Positions 8,305-16,984 of a stretch of 64,000 nt of DNA are shown piece after piece. Under the pieces are notes generated by a model. The model saw nothing but the letters and a program-made list of their open reading frames with translations, had not been told where the DNA came from and searched no databases. The DNA comes from Variovorax sp. J22G73 (GTDB lineage Bacteria > Pseudomonadota > Gammaproteobacteria > Burkholderiales > Burkholderiaceae_C): contig NZ_JASZYK010000013.1 of the NCBI RefSeq assembly GCF_030317035.1, positions 1 to 64,000 of the forward strand. The letters are read 5' to 3'. Position 1 is the first letter of the stretch. Each line of letters opens with the position of its first letter. Both the position numbers and the translations under genes were made by a program.

Positions 8305-9654
8305 GTACCCGGTTCGCGCGGGCTATGCGATTCGGCGCTCTGCGGGCAAACCGTTCCGGTCGTGGCCGGCAGCCTGTCGGCTGGCTGCAGCAGCAATCGG
8401 TGCGACCCTGAGATTTCCGACGACCCGCGTTGAGCCAAGTGCTGGATTTCGCCGCTCTTTGACCCTGGATTTCCATCGAGGACTGACCCACCCGCTTCGT
8501 GAGCCTCAGGCTTCACTGTGTGGATAAGTGCTTGATATTCCCCTTTTTGGGTTGAGTGTGTGAATCTGCCGCAGATTGCGCCGCTGTTTACGCGATTTCG
8601 TGGCCTCGATGCGAGCGAGGTCGCGAGCTTCTCGCATAGAGAACGAGCTTGCTTGAGTTCAGCCACTTGGCGTCGCGCGGCATTTTTTTGCCCGCTCCGA
8701 GGTACTTCTCATTTCGTTGAGCGCGATGGCTCATAGCGCCAGAGAGGCGCACTCAAGCGCAGTTGCGGGATCGTCCTACAGTACGCTTTTCGCCAGGAAG
8801 CTAGATTTATCGCGCTTCTCCGGAAGGAAGCGTGGTTAGTTCTGAGCCCAGTCGGTCTGCCCGGCTGGGCTATTTTTTGGCTCACTGACCGTCGATAGGC
8901 CTTTGAACTCCACGGCTTTGTGTTCGCGCGCTGGCGCGTTTTGCGGGGATTTTCCGAACGCCTATGACAACATGCTCGGCTCCGGTGCCGGCATCACGCT
9001 GGCCTTCCATTCGTATTCGATGATCATTCAAGCGTTGCACACGGTCAACGCTTAAGGGTCGTAAAACTTGAGTGCGGCGAGCATCATCAACGGGGGCATC
9101 CTCATGGGCGCCTTCGTCATGCTCGCATTGAACCGCAGCGCTCCCACGCGCCGCAGCAGCACGACTCGGCAGGGCAGCGCGCACATCGCTTGCGATGGAA
9201 ATGGGCCCATGACCACGGCGGCGACGGCCGTGGGAATGCTTGATCCCGCACGCGGGAAGGCCGCCTTGGTTCGAGGCAGGCACCTCGGCTCTGGTCGCCG
9301 TCAGCTCGGCCAGCTTGCCAGCGACACCCGCGAAGGCTTTTCCTGACGCAGGCCTTCACTCACCACCGCGCCACATTGCTGGTGTTGCGGATACCTTGCA
9401 TCTTGTGCTTGACCATCAAATGCATGCCGGTCGCCGTGACAGGGATGGTCGACTGAACCGTCCTACTTCGGAGCGGACCGGTCTCATACCTGTCGGTGGT
9501 GTTCACGCTGCGGGAATAGGCTGGTCTTGACGGGACAGCCGCGCAAGGGTACGTGGATGCCAATTCTATGATCCCCCGAATTCGCTGCGTGCTGTATTCA
9601 CCTCCCAGTGCGGCTCTAGTCCCTTGTTCTGCATGCGGCCACAGGCTCGCGCGG
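8305..9654. other. 1.35-kb stretch with no intact gene
   Basis: Apart from the terminator near 8.86 kb I see no supported gene. A short plus-strand reading, NMLGSGAGITLAFHSYSMII then QALHTVNA and a stop (about 8970-9055), looks like the end of a protein, but I cannot name it. A single consensus DnaA box (8519-8527) stands alone. The rest is unrelated short frames. Confidence 0.5.
8845..8878 (+). terminator. Rho-independent terminator
   Basis: AGCCCAG (8845-8851) pairs with CTGGGCT (8865-8871) across a short loop, followed by ATTTTTT. It reads as a terminator on the plus strand. The nearest upstream gene is the ClC gene 540 bp away, so it may close that transcript or an unrecognised small RNA. 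Confidence 0.6.
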
Positions 9655-10284
9655 TCAAGGCCTGCCAAGCGACAGGATTTCATTGGCGTTGACGATGGTC
9701 TGCGCGATTTCGTCGATGCTGACACGCTTGCTCATCGCCTGGTCTCGCAGCAGATCGTAGGCCTTGGTCTCGCCGATGCCTCGAGTGCGCATGAGGATGG
9801 CTTTGGCTTCCTCGATCCGGCGCACACCCTGGACCTTGCCAATCAGCTTGCGAAGGTGTCGCTTCTGAGCTTTCAGGTCCCCATGGACTTGCCGGGCGAC
9901 GACCAGCACGGAGAGCAACCCGAAGGACCGCACGGGCGAAGGCAGCGTGGCCTTGGCCCCGACCCGGAGCACCGTCTCGACGATCGTGGGATTTTCGTAA
10001 TTCACCACCGCAATGATGGTCGGCCCGTCCTCTGCACTGAACCACTCATAGTTCATGTCGATGCTGTCCGGTCGTACCGCGAGAAAGACGACATCTGTTT
10101 GCTCGGGCAATTGGGGCAGTGGCGGCCAGAACCCCTGCACGTGGCAGCCGATCCGGCGCAACTGCTGTGTCAGCTGTTGGCCGTCCGCGTCGTCGGGGTG
10201 GCACACCGCCACGCGCAGCATTCGCAGGTTTTTCAACTGGGTCGACGTCGGCCCGGCGTTCTGACGAACGGGATCTGCGCTCAC
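9655..10284 (-). CDS. amiR: AmiR-type ANTAR antiterminator
   Basis: 209 residues. Residues about 20-125 form a degenerate receiver domain without the phospho-acceptor signature (AVCHPDDADGQQLTQQLRRI). A coiled-coil segment follows (LKAQKRHLRKLIGKVQGVRR), then a complete ANTAR RNA-binding domain (EEAKAILMRTRGIGETKAYD ... SIDEIAQTIVNANEIL). This is the architecture of Pseudomonas AmiR, which binds the amidase leader RNA and blocks a terminator when AmiC releases it on sensing an amide. The GTG start lies 1 base after the amiC stop, so translation is coupled and the 1:1 complex can form. Its likely target is the leader terminator at about 20.3 kb. Confidence 0.93.
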   Translation of the reverse strand: MSADPVRQNAGPTSTQLKNLRMLRVAVCHPDDADGQQLTQQLRRIGCHVQGFWPPLPQLPEQTDVVFLAVRPDSIDMNYEWFSAEDGPTIIAVVNYENPTIVETVLRVGAKATLPSPVRSFGLLSVLVVARQVHGDLKAQKRHLRKLIGKVQGVRRIEEAKAILMRTRGIGETKAYDLLRDQAMSKRVSIDEIAQTIVNANEILSLGRP

Positions 10285-10285
10285 G

Positions 10286-11437
10286 TCAGAGCTCCAGCGT
10301 GCTCAGCTCGGCGGCCCAGTCACCGAGCGAATGGGTGACCATGTACGGATCAGGATGGACTGGGCGCGTCGCCTCGCGCACGATGGTGAACTGCCCTTTG
10401 GAATTGACCACGCCGATACGCGGATAAAGGCAAGTGTGGTGGTTCGTTGGATCGATTCGGATCCGGCCTTGTGGCGCTTCGAACTCGCTGCCCAGGATGT
10501 GGGGCATGAGCTGCGCCAGTTCGTCAGTACCGGCCCGCGCGAAGGCATTGGCGAACACATGGGTCTGAAAATAGGCGGCTTCCCAGCACAGGTTGGGAAC
10601 ACAGTCCTCCCCGAAGCGCTCGCGCAGCCGCTCGAGACATCGAAGGTTGGTCTGCGAACTGATCGACTGGAAATAGGGTGCGGACGTGAAGTGGCCCGTG
10701 CCCGCCCCACGCATTTGCGAGACCTCCGCTTCCGAAGTAGTAAGGCTGCCGATGGGCATGGTCTTGGGGTCAAATCCAGCTTCGGCATAGGCTCGATACA
10801 GGCACGCAGCGGAGTCGCCGACGACCGTGGAGAAAATGAAGTCCGGCCGAAGGTTCTTGATCTCCTCGATGATCGGACGAAAGTCCTCCTCGGTCGCGTC
10901 CAGCGCCACGTAGCGTTCTGCCACCTTCTCGCTGTTCTGGCGCTGCAGAACGAGCTCGCTCATGATGCGGTTCGATTCGTAGGGATAGATGTAGTCGGAT
11001 CCGACCAGGTACACACGCGCGCCGAAGTTGGCTGTCATGAACTCGGCGAGTTGCACACTGTTCTGATTGGGCGCCGCACCGGTGTAGATGATGTTGTTCG
11101 AAAACTCGAACCCCTCATAGAGGGTGGGGTAGAACAGGAGCTTGTTCCACTTCTCGATCAGCGGCAGTACCGCCTTCCGGCTGCTCGACATGTAGCAGCC
11201 CAGGATGACGTTGACCTTGTCTTCGACGATCAGCCGCTCGGCCAGGCTCGCATAGATCGCAGGTGTCGACTGAGCATCGTAATAAACCGGCACCATCTCT
11301 CGACCGTCGAGCCCGCCGGCCGCGTTGATCTCGTCGATGGCCAGCAAGGTGCCCTGAAGCTGAGACTTTCCGATGGTCGAGGTAACGCCGGTCTTCGAAT
11401 AGAGAACGCCGACGCGCACGGGATCTTTGTTGGCCAC
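10286..11437 (-). CDS. amiC: AmiC-type amide sensor (periplasmic-binding fold)
   Basis: 383 residues without a signal peptide, matching cytoplasmic AmiC. The type I binding-protein fold starts VRVGVLYSKTGVTSTIGKSQ, continues with GTLLAIDEINAAGGLDGREM, and has the family blocks LGCYMSSSRKAVLPLIEKW, VYLVGSDYIYPYESNRIM and FIFSTVVGDSAACLYRAY. AmiC binds short amides and holds AmiR inactive in their absence. The GTG at 11437 is preceded by GAGGA. It is immediately followed by amiR and preceded by the VWA gene at 67 bp. It is related to the periplasmic UrtA-type protein at the head of the same operon, so the operon holds two members of one ligand-binding family. Confidence 0.93.
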   Translation of the reverse strand: MANKDPVRVGVLYSKTGVTSTIGKSQLQGTLLAIDEINAAGGLDGREMVPVYYDAQSTPAIYASLAERLIVEDKVNVILGCYMSSSRKAVLPLIEKWNKLLFYPTLYEGFEFSNNIIYTGAAPNQNSVQLAEFMTANFGARVYLVGSDYIYPYESNRIMSELVLQRQNSEKVAERYVALDATEEDFRPIIEEIKNLRPDFIFSTVVGDSAACLYRAYAEAGFDPKTMPIGSLTTSEAEVSQMRGAGTGHFTSAPYFQSISSQTNLRCLERLRERFGEDCVPNLCWEAAYFQTHVFANAFARAGTDELAQLMPHILGSEFEAPQGRIRIDPTNHHTCLYPRIGVVNSKGQFTIVREATRPVHPDPYMVTHSLGDWAAELSTLEL

Positions 11438-11504
11438 GGACTGTGTCCTCGCGGTTGACTAGGGGTGTTTCAACGCCAGTGCCCGGCGATTCACGCTGGA
11501 TGAC

Positions 11505-13490
11505 TCATGCCGAACTCAGGCGAGCATACAGCCGGCACAGCGTGGCGGGCAGAGCATGCGGATCGTCCACGATGTCGAAATGGCCCCAGCCGAAGACCTT
11601 GCGAACATAGACGTCGGCCGCGGCGTCCACGGCCAGGCAATGAACTTGCAGCCCTTCGGCGCGCGCTTCCAGCACCGCGGTGCGTGCATCCTCGATCAGG
11701 TACGCGGGATCGTGGACGTCCACATCCGACGGCGCACCGTCCGTCACGATCAGAATAACCCGGTGCTGCGAGACCTCGTGAGACAGCGTGCGCGCGCCAT
11801 GGCGCAGTGCGGCGCCCATGCGCGTGGAGTGGCGACCAGGCGCCGTGCAGATCATGGCTTCCGCTCGCGCATCCAGCGGCGCACCAAAGTCGAGCAGCCG
11901 ATAGTTGTCGACCCCGGCACGGGTGTTCGAGGAAAATCCGTGGATCGCTATCCGGTCCGCAGTCCCGTGCGCTGTCGCGGCCGCATGGAGTGTAGGGGGG
12001 GACACCGCCTTCACGGCGCGTGCCAGCATCAACGCCGCCTGCTTCTCCAGGTCCAGCAGGCAGGCACCGGTGTCATTCAGCGGGTCGTTGGTCGACTCCG
12101 ACAGGTCGAGCAGAACCAGCACGCTGCAGGCACGTGCCTCGCTGGCGCTGCCGATGAACAGGCGCGGCTCCGCCGGGATGCCGGCTCGATGCGCCACCAT
12201 CACCTCGATGGCCGCATTCAGGTCGAGGTCGTCGCCTTCCCACTGACGGCGAAGCCTGTGGGCGCGGCTGAGCCGGCGCGCGCGTACCAGCCGCAACGCT
12301 TCGCCCCCGATGCGCGCGGGCGCCGCTGCTTTGGCCCCGGCCATTGCGGTTCGCCACGACGGAAGCTTGTCGATCACTGTGCACCAGTCCTTGCGCAGCA
12401 CAGCGACGCGATGATCCCATTCGGGGTACGTTGTCCTGCGCAATTCTTCTTCGCGCGTGCCCGTTTCTTCCGATGGCAACTGCGCATCGTCCGATGGGGG
12501 GGGCGGTGGCGGCGCTGGTGGCCGCGATGGGCCGGGAGGTGGCGACTCGAGCACCATTTCCTGAGGCCGCGCGCGCGAGTCTTCATGAGTCCAAAGGAAG
12601 GCGTTGTCGTCCCGATAGGGGGCCGGTACCCGGTAGAGCTCGGACCGGAAGGGCACGCGCATCTGGCCCAGGTCGTTGGCGAGCAGCGAGCCGATGCGCC
12701 TGAATGCGGCATAGTCGTCGAGGTCGATCGTCGCCTGCGCTTCGAAAAGATCGCGTGCCTTGTTGACCCAGTAATTGTCGTCCTGGTAGTTGCCATCCAT
12801 GAGCACCAGGTCCATGCGCGAGACCAGTGCTCCAAAGCTGAGGGCGCGGGGCTGCAATGCCAGCGTGAGCGCATCAACGAACCACCCACGCATGCCCGGG
12901 TAGGTGCGCAGCATCAGTCGTTCCACCCGCGCGTCCTCGATTGCGGAGATGACGGCAAGACTCATCGGTTTGAGCTTGCCGGCGGGAAGACCGGCTGGCG
13001 AATGCAGCAGGTGCGCCGCGGCATGCGCCGTGGCTGCGCGGTAGAGCCGCGAGCGGTCACTGCCGTCCAGGACGGTGTAATCGCCGGGCAGCAAGAGGTG
13101 AGTCGGTGTCAACGAGGGGCGCAGCGGGGCTGCGTAGAGCCTGCCCTGGTCGAGCGGCTGGATAAGGATGGAACGCCCGGTGAGCCCTCGCAAGAACCAC
13201 CCGAGTGACGGTGCCCAGCGTTCGACGCCACCCGACGCCGCTTCTCGGTGCAGCGACTCGATGGAAGGTCCGTTCGCCAAGGACAGGTAGGCGCGCCGGC
13301 CATTGCGATCGTCAGCGTGCAGGCGCAAGCCGGTGAGAATCCAGCGTCCGACCGCTTCGATGGACGCGTGCTCGAGCAGCGCAGCGAGGCGGTCCTCCAC
13401 TGCTCGCGCACACGCCGGATCGTCTTCGTTCAGTTCTTCCAGCCATGCCGAGAGCAGCACGCGCGGCGCTGTGGAATCCATCGAGATCAT
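11505..13490 (-). CDS. VWA-domain protein (CbbO/NorD-like)
   Basis: About 660 residues. The C-terminal third is a von Willebrand A domain with a complete MIDAS start (VLVLLDLSESTND, near residue 460) and later IVTDGAPSDVDV. The middle carries a proline-rich linker (about 320-345), and the N-terminal half is helical, as in CbbO and NorD. Such proteins work with a MoxR-type AAA ATPase to remodel or activate a client enzyme (Rubisco for CbbQO, nitric oxide reductase for NorQD). The matching ATPase is the gene just upstream. Start: a TTG at 13502 overlaps the ATPase stop (TTGA), but the ATG at 13490 is better placed behind GAGGG. The client here is presumably the amidase or another operon product; that is inference. 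Confidence 0.88.
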   Translation of the reverse strand: MISMDSTAPRVLLSAWLEELNEDDPACARAVEDRLAALLEHASIEAVGRWILTGLRLHADDRNGRRAYLSLANGPSIESLHREAASGGVERWAPSLGWFLRGLTGRSILIQPLDQGRLYAAPLRPSLTPTHLLLPGDYTVLDGSDRSRLYRAATAHAAAHLLHSPAGLPAGKLKPMSLAVISAIEDARVERLMLRTYPGMRGWFVDALTLALQPRALSFGALVSRMDLVLMDGNYQDDNYWVNKARDLFEAQATIDLDDYAAFRRIGSLLANDLGQMRVPFRSELYRVPAPYRDDNAFLWTHEDSRARPQEMVLESPPPGPSRPPAPPPPPPSDDAQLPSEETGTREEELRRTTYPEWDHRVAVLRKDWCTVIDKLPSWRTAMAGAKAAAPARIGGEALRLVRARRLSRAHRLRRQWEGDDLDLNAAIEVMVAHRAGIPAEPRLFIGSASEARACSVLVLLDLSESTNDPLNDTGACLLDLEKQAALMLARAVKAVSPPTLHAAATAHGTADRIAIHGFSSNTRAGVDNYRLLDFGAPLDARAEAMICTAPGRHSTRMGAALRHGARTLSHEVSQHRVILIVTDGAPSDVDVHDPAYLIEDARTAVLEARAEGLQVHCLAVDAAADVYVRKVFGWGHFDIVDDPHALPATLCRLYARLSSA

Positions 13491-13498
13491 GTTTGTAC

Positions 13499-14329
13499 TC
13501 AACCCTCGTCGAATTGCGCCTCGACGAAGCCTTGCAGTGCCCTGGACATGTCGGGGTCATCCGTGAGAGCACGGGTCATCGTCATCTCGCAGCTTTGACG
13601 GGGACTCACGCCGGAGACGATCAGGCGTGCGGCATAGATCAGCATCCGGGTCGAAATTCCCTCGTCCAGCCCACGGTACTTGAGTGCTCGCGAGCGGTGC
13701 GCGATGTTGACCAGGCACTGCGCGACCTGCTCGCTCGCGCCGCTTTCCCGGGCCACGATGGCGGCTTCGATGGCTTCTTGCGGATAGTCGAACTCCAGCG
13801 CCGCGAAGCGCTGGCGCGTGGACGGCTTCATATCCTTGCTGCGGCTTTGGTAGCCCGGGTTGTAAGACACAACCAGCTGGAAGTCAGGGTGCGCTTGCAC
13901 CACCTCGCCTTTCTTGTCAAGCGAGAGGATGCGGCGGGCATCGGTCAACGGGTGAATCACCACCGTGGTGTCCTGCCGCGCCTCGACGACCTCGTCGAGA
14001 TAGCAGATTCCGCCGTGGCGCACCGCCAGCGTCAACGGTCCGTCATGCCATGCGGTGCCGTCAGCATCGAGCAGGTAGCGCCCGACCAGGTCGGAGGCCG
14101 TCATGTCCTCATTGCAGGCTAGCGTGACGAGTGGCCGGTCGAGCTTCCACGCCATGTATTCGATGAAACGGGTCTTGCCGCAGCCCGTCGGACCCTTCAG
14201 CAGCATGGGCATGCGGTGGGCATAGGCCTGCTCGTAGAGCTCGACCTCATTGCCGGTGGGCTTGTAGAAGGGTTTGGCCGCCAGCCTGTAGCTGTCGATG
14301 GAATTGGGGGTGATCGTCGAGGTAGGCAC
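13499..14329 (-). CDS. MoxR-type AAA ATPase (CbbQ/NirQ/NorQ family)
   Basis: 276 residues from the GTG at 14329, which has GAGGA 6 bases upstream. In-frame starts further upstream would add an unrelated tail and run toward the amidase stop. Walker A is GPTGCGKT (46-53), Walker B is CYLDE (109-113), and sensor 1 is VVSYNPGY. The family block DMTASDLVGRYL is present. These ATPases pair with a VWA protein to mature or repair a metabolic enzyme. The pair lies between amiE and amiC, replacing the AmiB ATPase found in the Pseudomonas ami operon, and amiS is absent. ATPase activity looks intact; the client is unknown. Confidence 0.9.
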   Translation of the reverse strand: MPTSTITPNSIDSYRLAAKPFYKPTGNEVELYEQAYAHRMPMLLKGPTGCGKTRFIEYMAWKLDRPLVTLACNEDMTASDLVGRYLLDADGTAWHDGPLTLAVRHGGICYLDEVVEARQDTTVVIHPLTDARRILSLDKKGEVVQAHPDFQLVVSYNPGYQSRSKDMKPSTRQRFAALEFDYPQEAIEAAIVARESGASEQVAQCLVNIAHRSRALKYRGLDEGISTRMLIYAARLIVSGVSPRQSCEMTMTRALTDDPDMSRALQGFVEAQFDEG

Positions 14330-14388
14330 AGGTGTCCTCAATGACGGGGCGGCGCAAGGGCGCCACCGCCCCGTGAAGTGGATGGATG

Positions 14389-15426
14389 TCAGCGGTGCGT
14401 GGAGGCTTCGTGGGGAATGCCCTCGATGGGGCATTCCGGCGTGCCCGGCGCCTCGCGGGTGAAGCCCTCGACCATCTTGCGGGTGCCCTCAGGGTCGTTG
14501 ATCCACTTGCCGTAGAAATCGTACGGACAGGCGGCCACGCCGGCGGCATCTTCGCCCGAATTGATCTTGCCGGTGTAGCCACGGTGCACGAGCTTGTAGA
14601 GGAAGTTGTTCGACTGCTGGTTCTTGCGCGCGTCGCGAATCGCGCTGACCGACATCTCGGCGTACTGAATGCCCATTTCTTCGGTCCCGCAATCGCCAAG
14701 GCTGCGCCCGTCGAAGCCCACCAGCGCCGAATGGCCGAAGTACGAATACACGCCGTCGAAGCCGGTCGCGTTGGCCACGGCCACGTAGACGTTGTTCATC
14801 CAGGCCATGGTGCGCGCGACCATGATCTGCTGCTCCTTGGCAGGGTACATGTAGCCCTGGCAGCGCACGACGAGCTCGGCGCCGCGCATCGCGCAGTCTC
14901 GCCAGATCTCCGGGAAGTTCCCGTCGTCGCAAATGATCAGGCTCACTTTCATGCCCTTGGGACCATCGCTCACGTAGGTGCAGTCGCCCGGGTACCAGCC
15001 CTCGATGGGTGTCCACGGCATGATCTTGCGGTACTTCTGCACGATCTCGCCCTTGTTGTTCATGAGGATCAGCGTGTTGTAAGGCGCCTTGTTCGGGTGC
15101 TCCTCGTGACGTTCGCCGGTCAGAGAGAAAACGCCCCACACATTGGCGCGGCGGCAGGCGTCGGCGAAAATCTCGGTCTCGTCGCCCGGAATGGTGGAGG
15201 CCGTCTCGTACATCTCCTTGGGGTCATACATGATCCCGTGCGTCGAGTACTCGGGGAAGATCACCAGGTCCATGCCGGGCAGCCCCTGCTTCATGCCCAC
15301 GACCATCTCGCCAATCTTGCGCGCATTGGCAAGCACCTCGCTTTTCGTGTGAAGGCGGGGCATCTTGTAGTTGACGACGGCCACGCCGACGCAATCGTTG
15401 CTGCTTCCAATATCTCCGTGACGCAT
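14389..15426 (-). CDS. amiE: Aliphatic amidase
   Basis: 345 residues, the same length as Pseudomonas AmiE, with a near-identical start (MRHGDIGSSNDCVGVAVVNY). It is a nitrilase-superfamily hydrolase that splits short aliphatic amides (acetamide, propionamide, acrylamide) to the acid and ammonia. The catalytic residues are all present and in register: Glu59 (FPEYS), Lys134 (YRKIMPW), Glu142 (IEGWYPG) and Cys166 (ICDDGNFPE). It is cytoplasmic and forms hexamers in known relatives. It follows the importer genes by 54 bp and precedes the AAA/VWA pair, so imported amide is hydrolysed by the product of the same transcript. Confidence 0.96.
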   Translation of the reverse strand: MRHGDIGSSNDCVGVAVVNYKMPRLHTKSEVLANARKIGEMVVGMKQGLPGMDLVIFPEYSTHGIMYDPKEMYETASTIPGDETEIFADACRRANVWGVFSLTGERHEEHPNKAPYNTLILMNNKGEIVQKYRKIMPWTPIEGWYPGDCTYVSDGPKGMKVSLIICDDGNFPEIWRDCAMRGAELVVRCQGYMYPAKEQQIMVARTMAWMNNVYVAVANATGFDGVYSYFGHSALVGFDGRSLGDCGTEEMGIQYAEMSVSAIRDARKNQQSNNFLYKLVHRGYTGKINSGEDAAGVAACPYDFYGKWINDPEGTRKMVEGFTREAPGTPECPIEGIPHEASTHR

Positions 15427-15480
15427 ATGAAACTCCAGGTGGTTGAGGTGAAAGAAACGGGTTGAGGAAAATGTTGTGAA

Positions 15481-16170
15481 TCAGATGGTGAGGAACGACT
15501 TGACTTTGTCCTGGTCGAGCCGCGCGCGAGCCTCGTCGTGGACGATGCGTCCACCGTCGATCACGAGGAAGCGGTCTGCCAGGTCGAGCGCGAAGCTCAG
15601 CACTTGCTCGGACACCACGATGGCGATTTGTCGCTCGGTGCGCAGCACGTTCAGCGTGCGCGCGATCTCCTTGATGATCGAGGGCTGTATGCCCTCGGTC
15701 GGCTCGTCGAGGATCAACACCTTCGGCTCGGTCACCAGTGCGCGTGCGATCGCCAGCATCTGCTGCTGTCCGCCCGAGAGATTGCCGCCACGGCGGGATT
15801 TCATCTCGGCCAGCACCGGGAAGAAGCGGTAGATGTATTCGGGCACCACCGCATGGGCCGCCGCGCGCAGGCCGACGAGGATGTTCTCTTCCACTGTCAG
15901 CTGCGAGAAGATCATTCGCCCCTGCGGAACGAACGCCAGCCCGTGGTGAACGCGTGAATGACTGGGAGTCCCTGCCAGTTCTTGGGCGTCGATGCGGATG
16001 CTTCCTGAGCGCGTCGGCAGCATGCCGATCAGGGCTTTCAGCAGCGTGGTCTTCCCCATGCCGTTGCGGCCCATGATGGCCACCGATTCGCATCGGCCCA
16101 CGCTGAAGGACACATCGCGAACCGCTTGCGACTCGCCGTAGAAAACATTCAGATGGCTGACTTCCAGCAT
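15481..16170 (-). CDS. urtE: UrtE-type ABC transporter ATPase
   Basis: 229 residues from the ATG at 16170, which has AAGGAGAG upstream. It has Walker A GRNGMGKTT, the signature LSGGQQQMLAIA and Walker B VLILDEPTEG. This is the shorter of the two ATPases of a urea/short-chain-amide importer. It overlaps nothing but lies 10 bp after urtD. Together with urtD it energises the permease pair UrtB/UrtC at the inner membrane. Confidence 0.92.
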   Translation of the reverse strand: MLEVSHLNVFYGESQAVRDVSFSVGRCESVAIMGRNGMGKTTLLKALIGMLPTRSGSIRIDAQELAGTPSHSRVHHGLAFVPQGRMIFSQLTVEENILVGLRAAAHAVVPEYIYRFFPVLAEMKSRRGGNLSGGQQQMLAIARALVTEPKVLILDEPTEGIQPSIIKEIARTLNVLRTERQIAIVVSEQVLSFALDLADRFLVIDGGRIVHDEARARLDQDKVKSFLTI

Positions 16171-16180
16171 GTTCTCTCCT

Positions 16181-16984
16181 TCAGTGCCCGAGGTAGACAT
16201 CGATGACACGCGGGTCGCACTGCACTTGCGCTGCACTGCCTTCGCTCAAGACACGTCCCTGGTGGAGGACGGTCACCTTGCTGGCGATGCGCTTGACGAA
16301 GTCCATGTCGTGCTCGATGACGATGACCGATTTGCCGCGCGCTATTCGCTGCAGCAGCTCGCCGGTCAGCTCGCGTTCGCGCGGGCTCATTCCGGCGACA
16401 GGCTCGTCCAGCAGAAGAAGCTCGGGTGACTGGATCAGCAGCATGCCGATCTCGAGCCATTGCTTCTGTCCGTGGCTCAGCCGGCCTGCCTTGTGCTGCA
16501 GCATCGACTGAAGAAAGACCTGCTCGGCGACCGCCCGGATCCGGTCTTGCACATCGCGGCTTCTGCGGAAGAAGACCGAGCCCAGAACGTCCTGCTTGCC
16601 GGGGATGGAGATCTCGAAGTTCTCGATCACCGTGAGGTCTTCATAGACCGAGGGTGTCTGGAACTTGCGTCCCACGCCGGCGCGAACGATCTCGTGCTCG
16701 GGCAACCCCACCAGCTCTCGTCCGTTGAAGCGCACGCTTCCGGAGGTGGGGCGCGTCTTGCCGCAGATCATGTCGAGCAGCGTCGTCTTGCCGGCGCCGT
16801 TGGGGCCGATGATGACGCGGAGTTCGTCGCGGTGGATGGAAAGGCTCAGGCCGTCGACAGCCTTGAAACCATCGAAGGACACGGTGAGCGCGTCGACCTG
16901 CAGGATCTGCTGCGCCGTGGTGGAGACAGAAGACACGGTGGGGGTCTCCGTGGAGGTTGTGGACAATGGCAGCACGGCACTCAT
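16181..16984 (-). CDS. urtD: UrtD-type ABC transporter ATPase
   Basis: 267 residues from the ATG at 16984, which overlaps the urtC stop (ATGA). It has Walker A GPNGAGKTT, Walker B LLLLDEP and the divergent signature LSHGQKQWLEIG, where UrtD proteins commonly have LSHGQKQWLEI. The first 30 residues are a Ser/Thr-rich tail before the ABC fold begins (LQVDALTVSFDGFKAVDGLS). The UrtD-type signature is one reason to place this importer in the urea/amide family rather than with branched-chain amino acid systems. Confidence 0.93.
   Translation of the reverse strand: MSAVLPLSTTSTETPTVSSVSTTAQQILQVDALTVSFDGFKAVDGLSLSIHRDELRVIIGPNGAGKTTLLDMICGKTRPTSGSVRFNGRELVGLPEHEIVRAGVGRKFQTPSVYEDLTVIENFEISIPGKQDVLGSVFFRRSRDVQDRIRAVAEQVFLQSMLQHKAGRLSHGQKQWLEIGMLLIQSPELLLLDEPVAGMSPRERELTGELLQRIARGKSVIVIEHDMDFVKRIASKVTVLHQGRVLSEGSAAQVQCDPRVIDVYLGH

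Noticed and set aside
8519..8527. Consensus DnaA box TGTGGATAA
   Set aside because: Single copy, no AT-rich unwinding region or replication gene nearby; expected by chance in a window of this size.
11556..13208. Long plus-strand frame opposite the VWA gene
   Set aside because: No domain resemblance; the minus-strand gene carries a MIDAS motif and lies in an operon.
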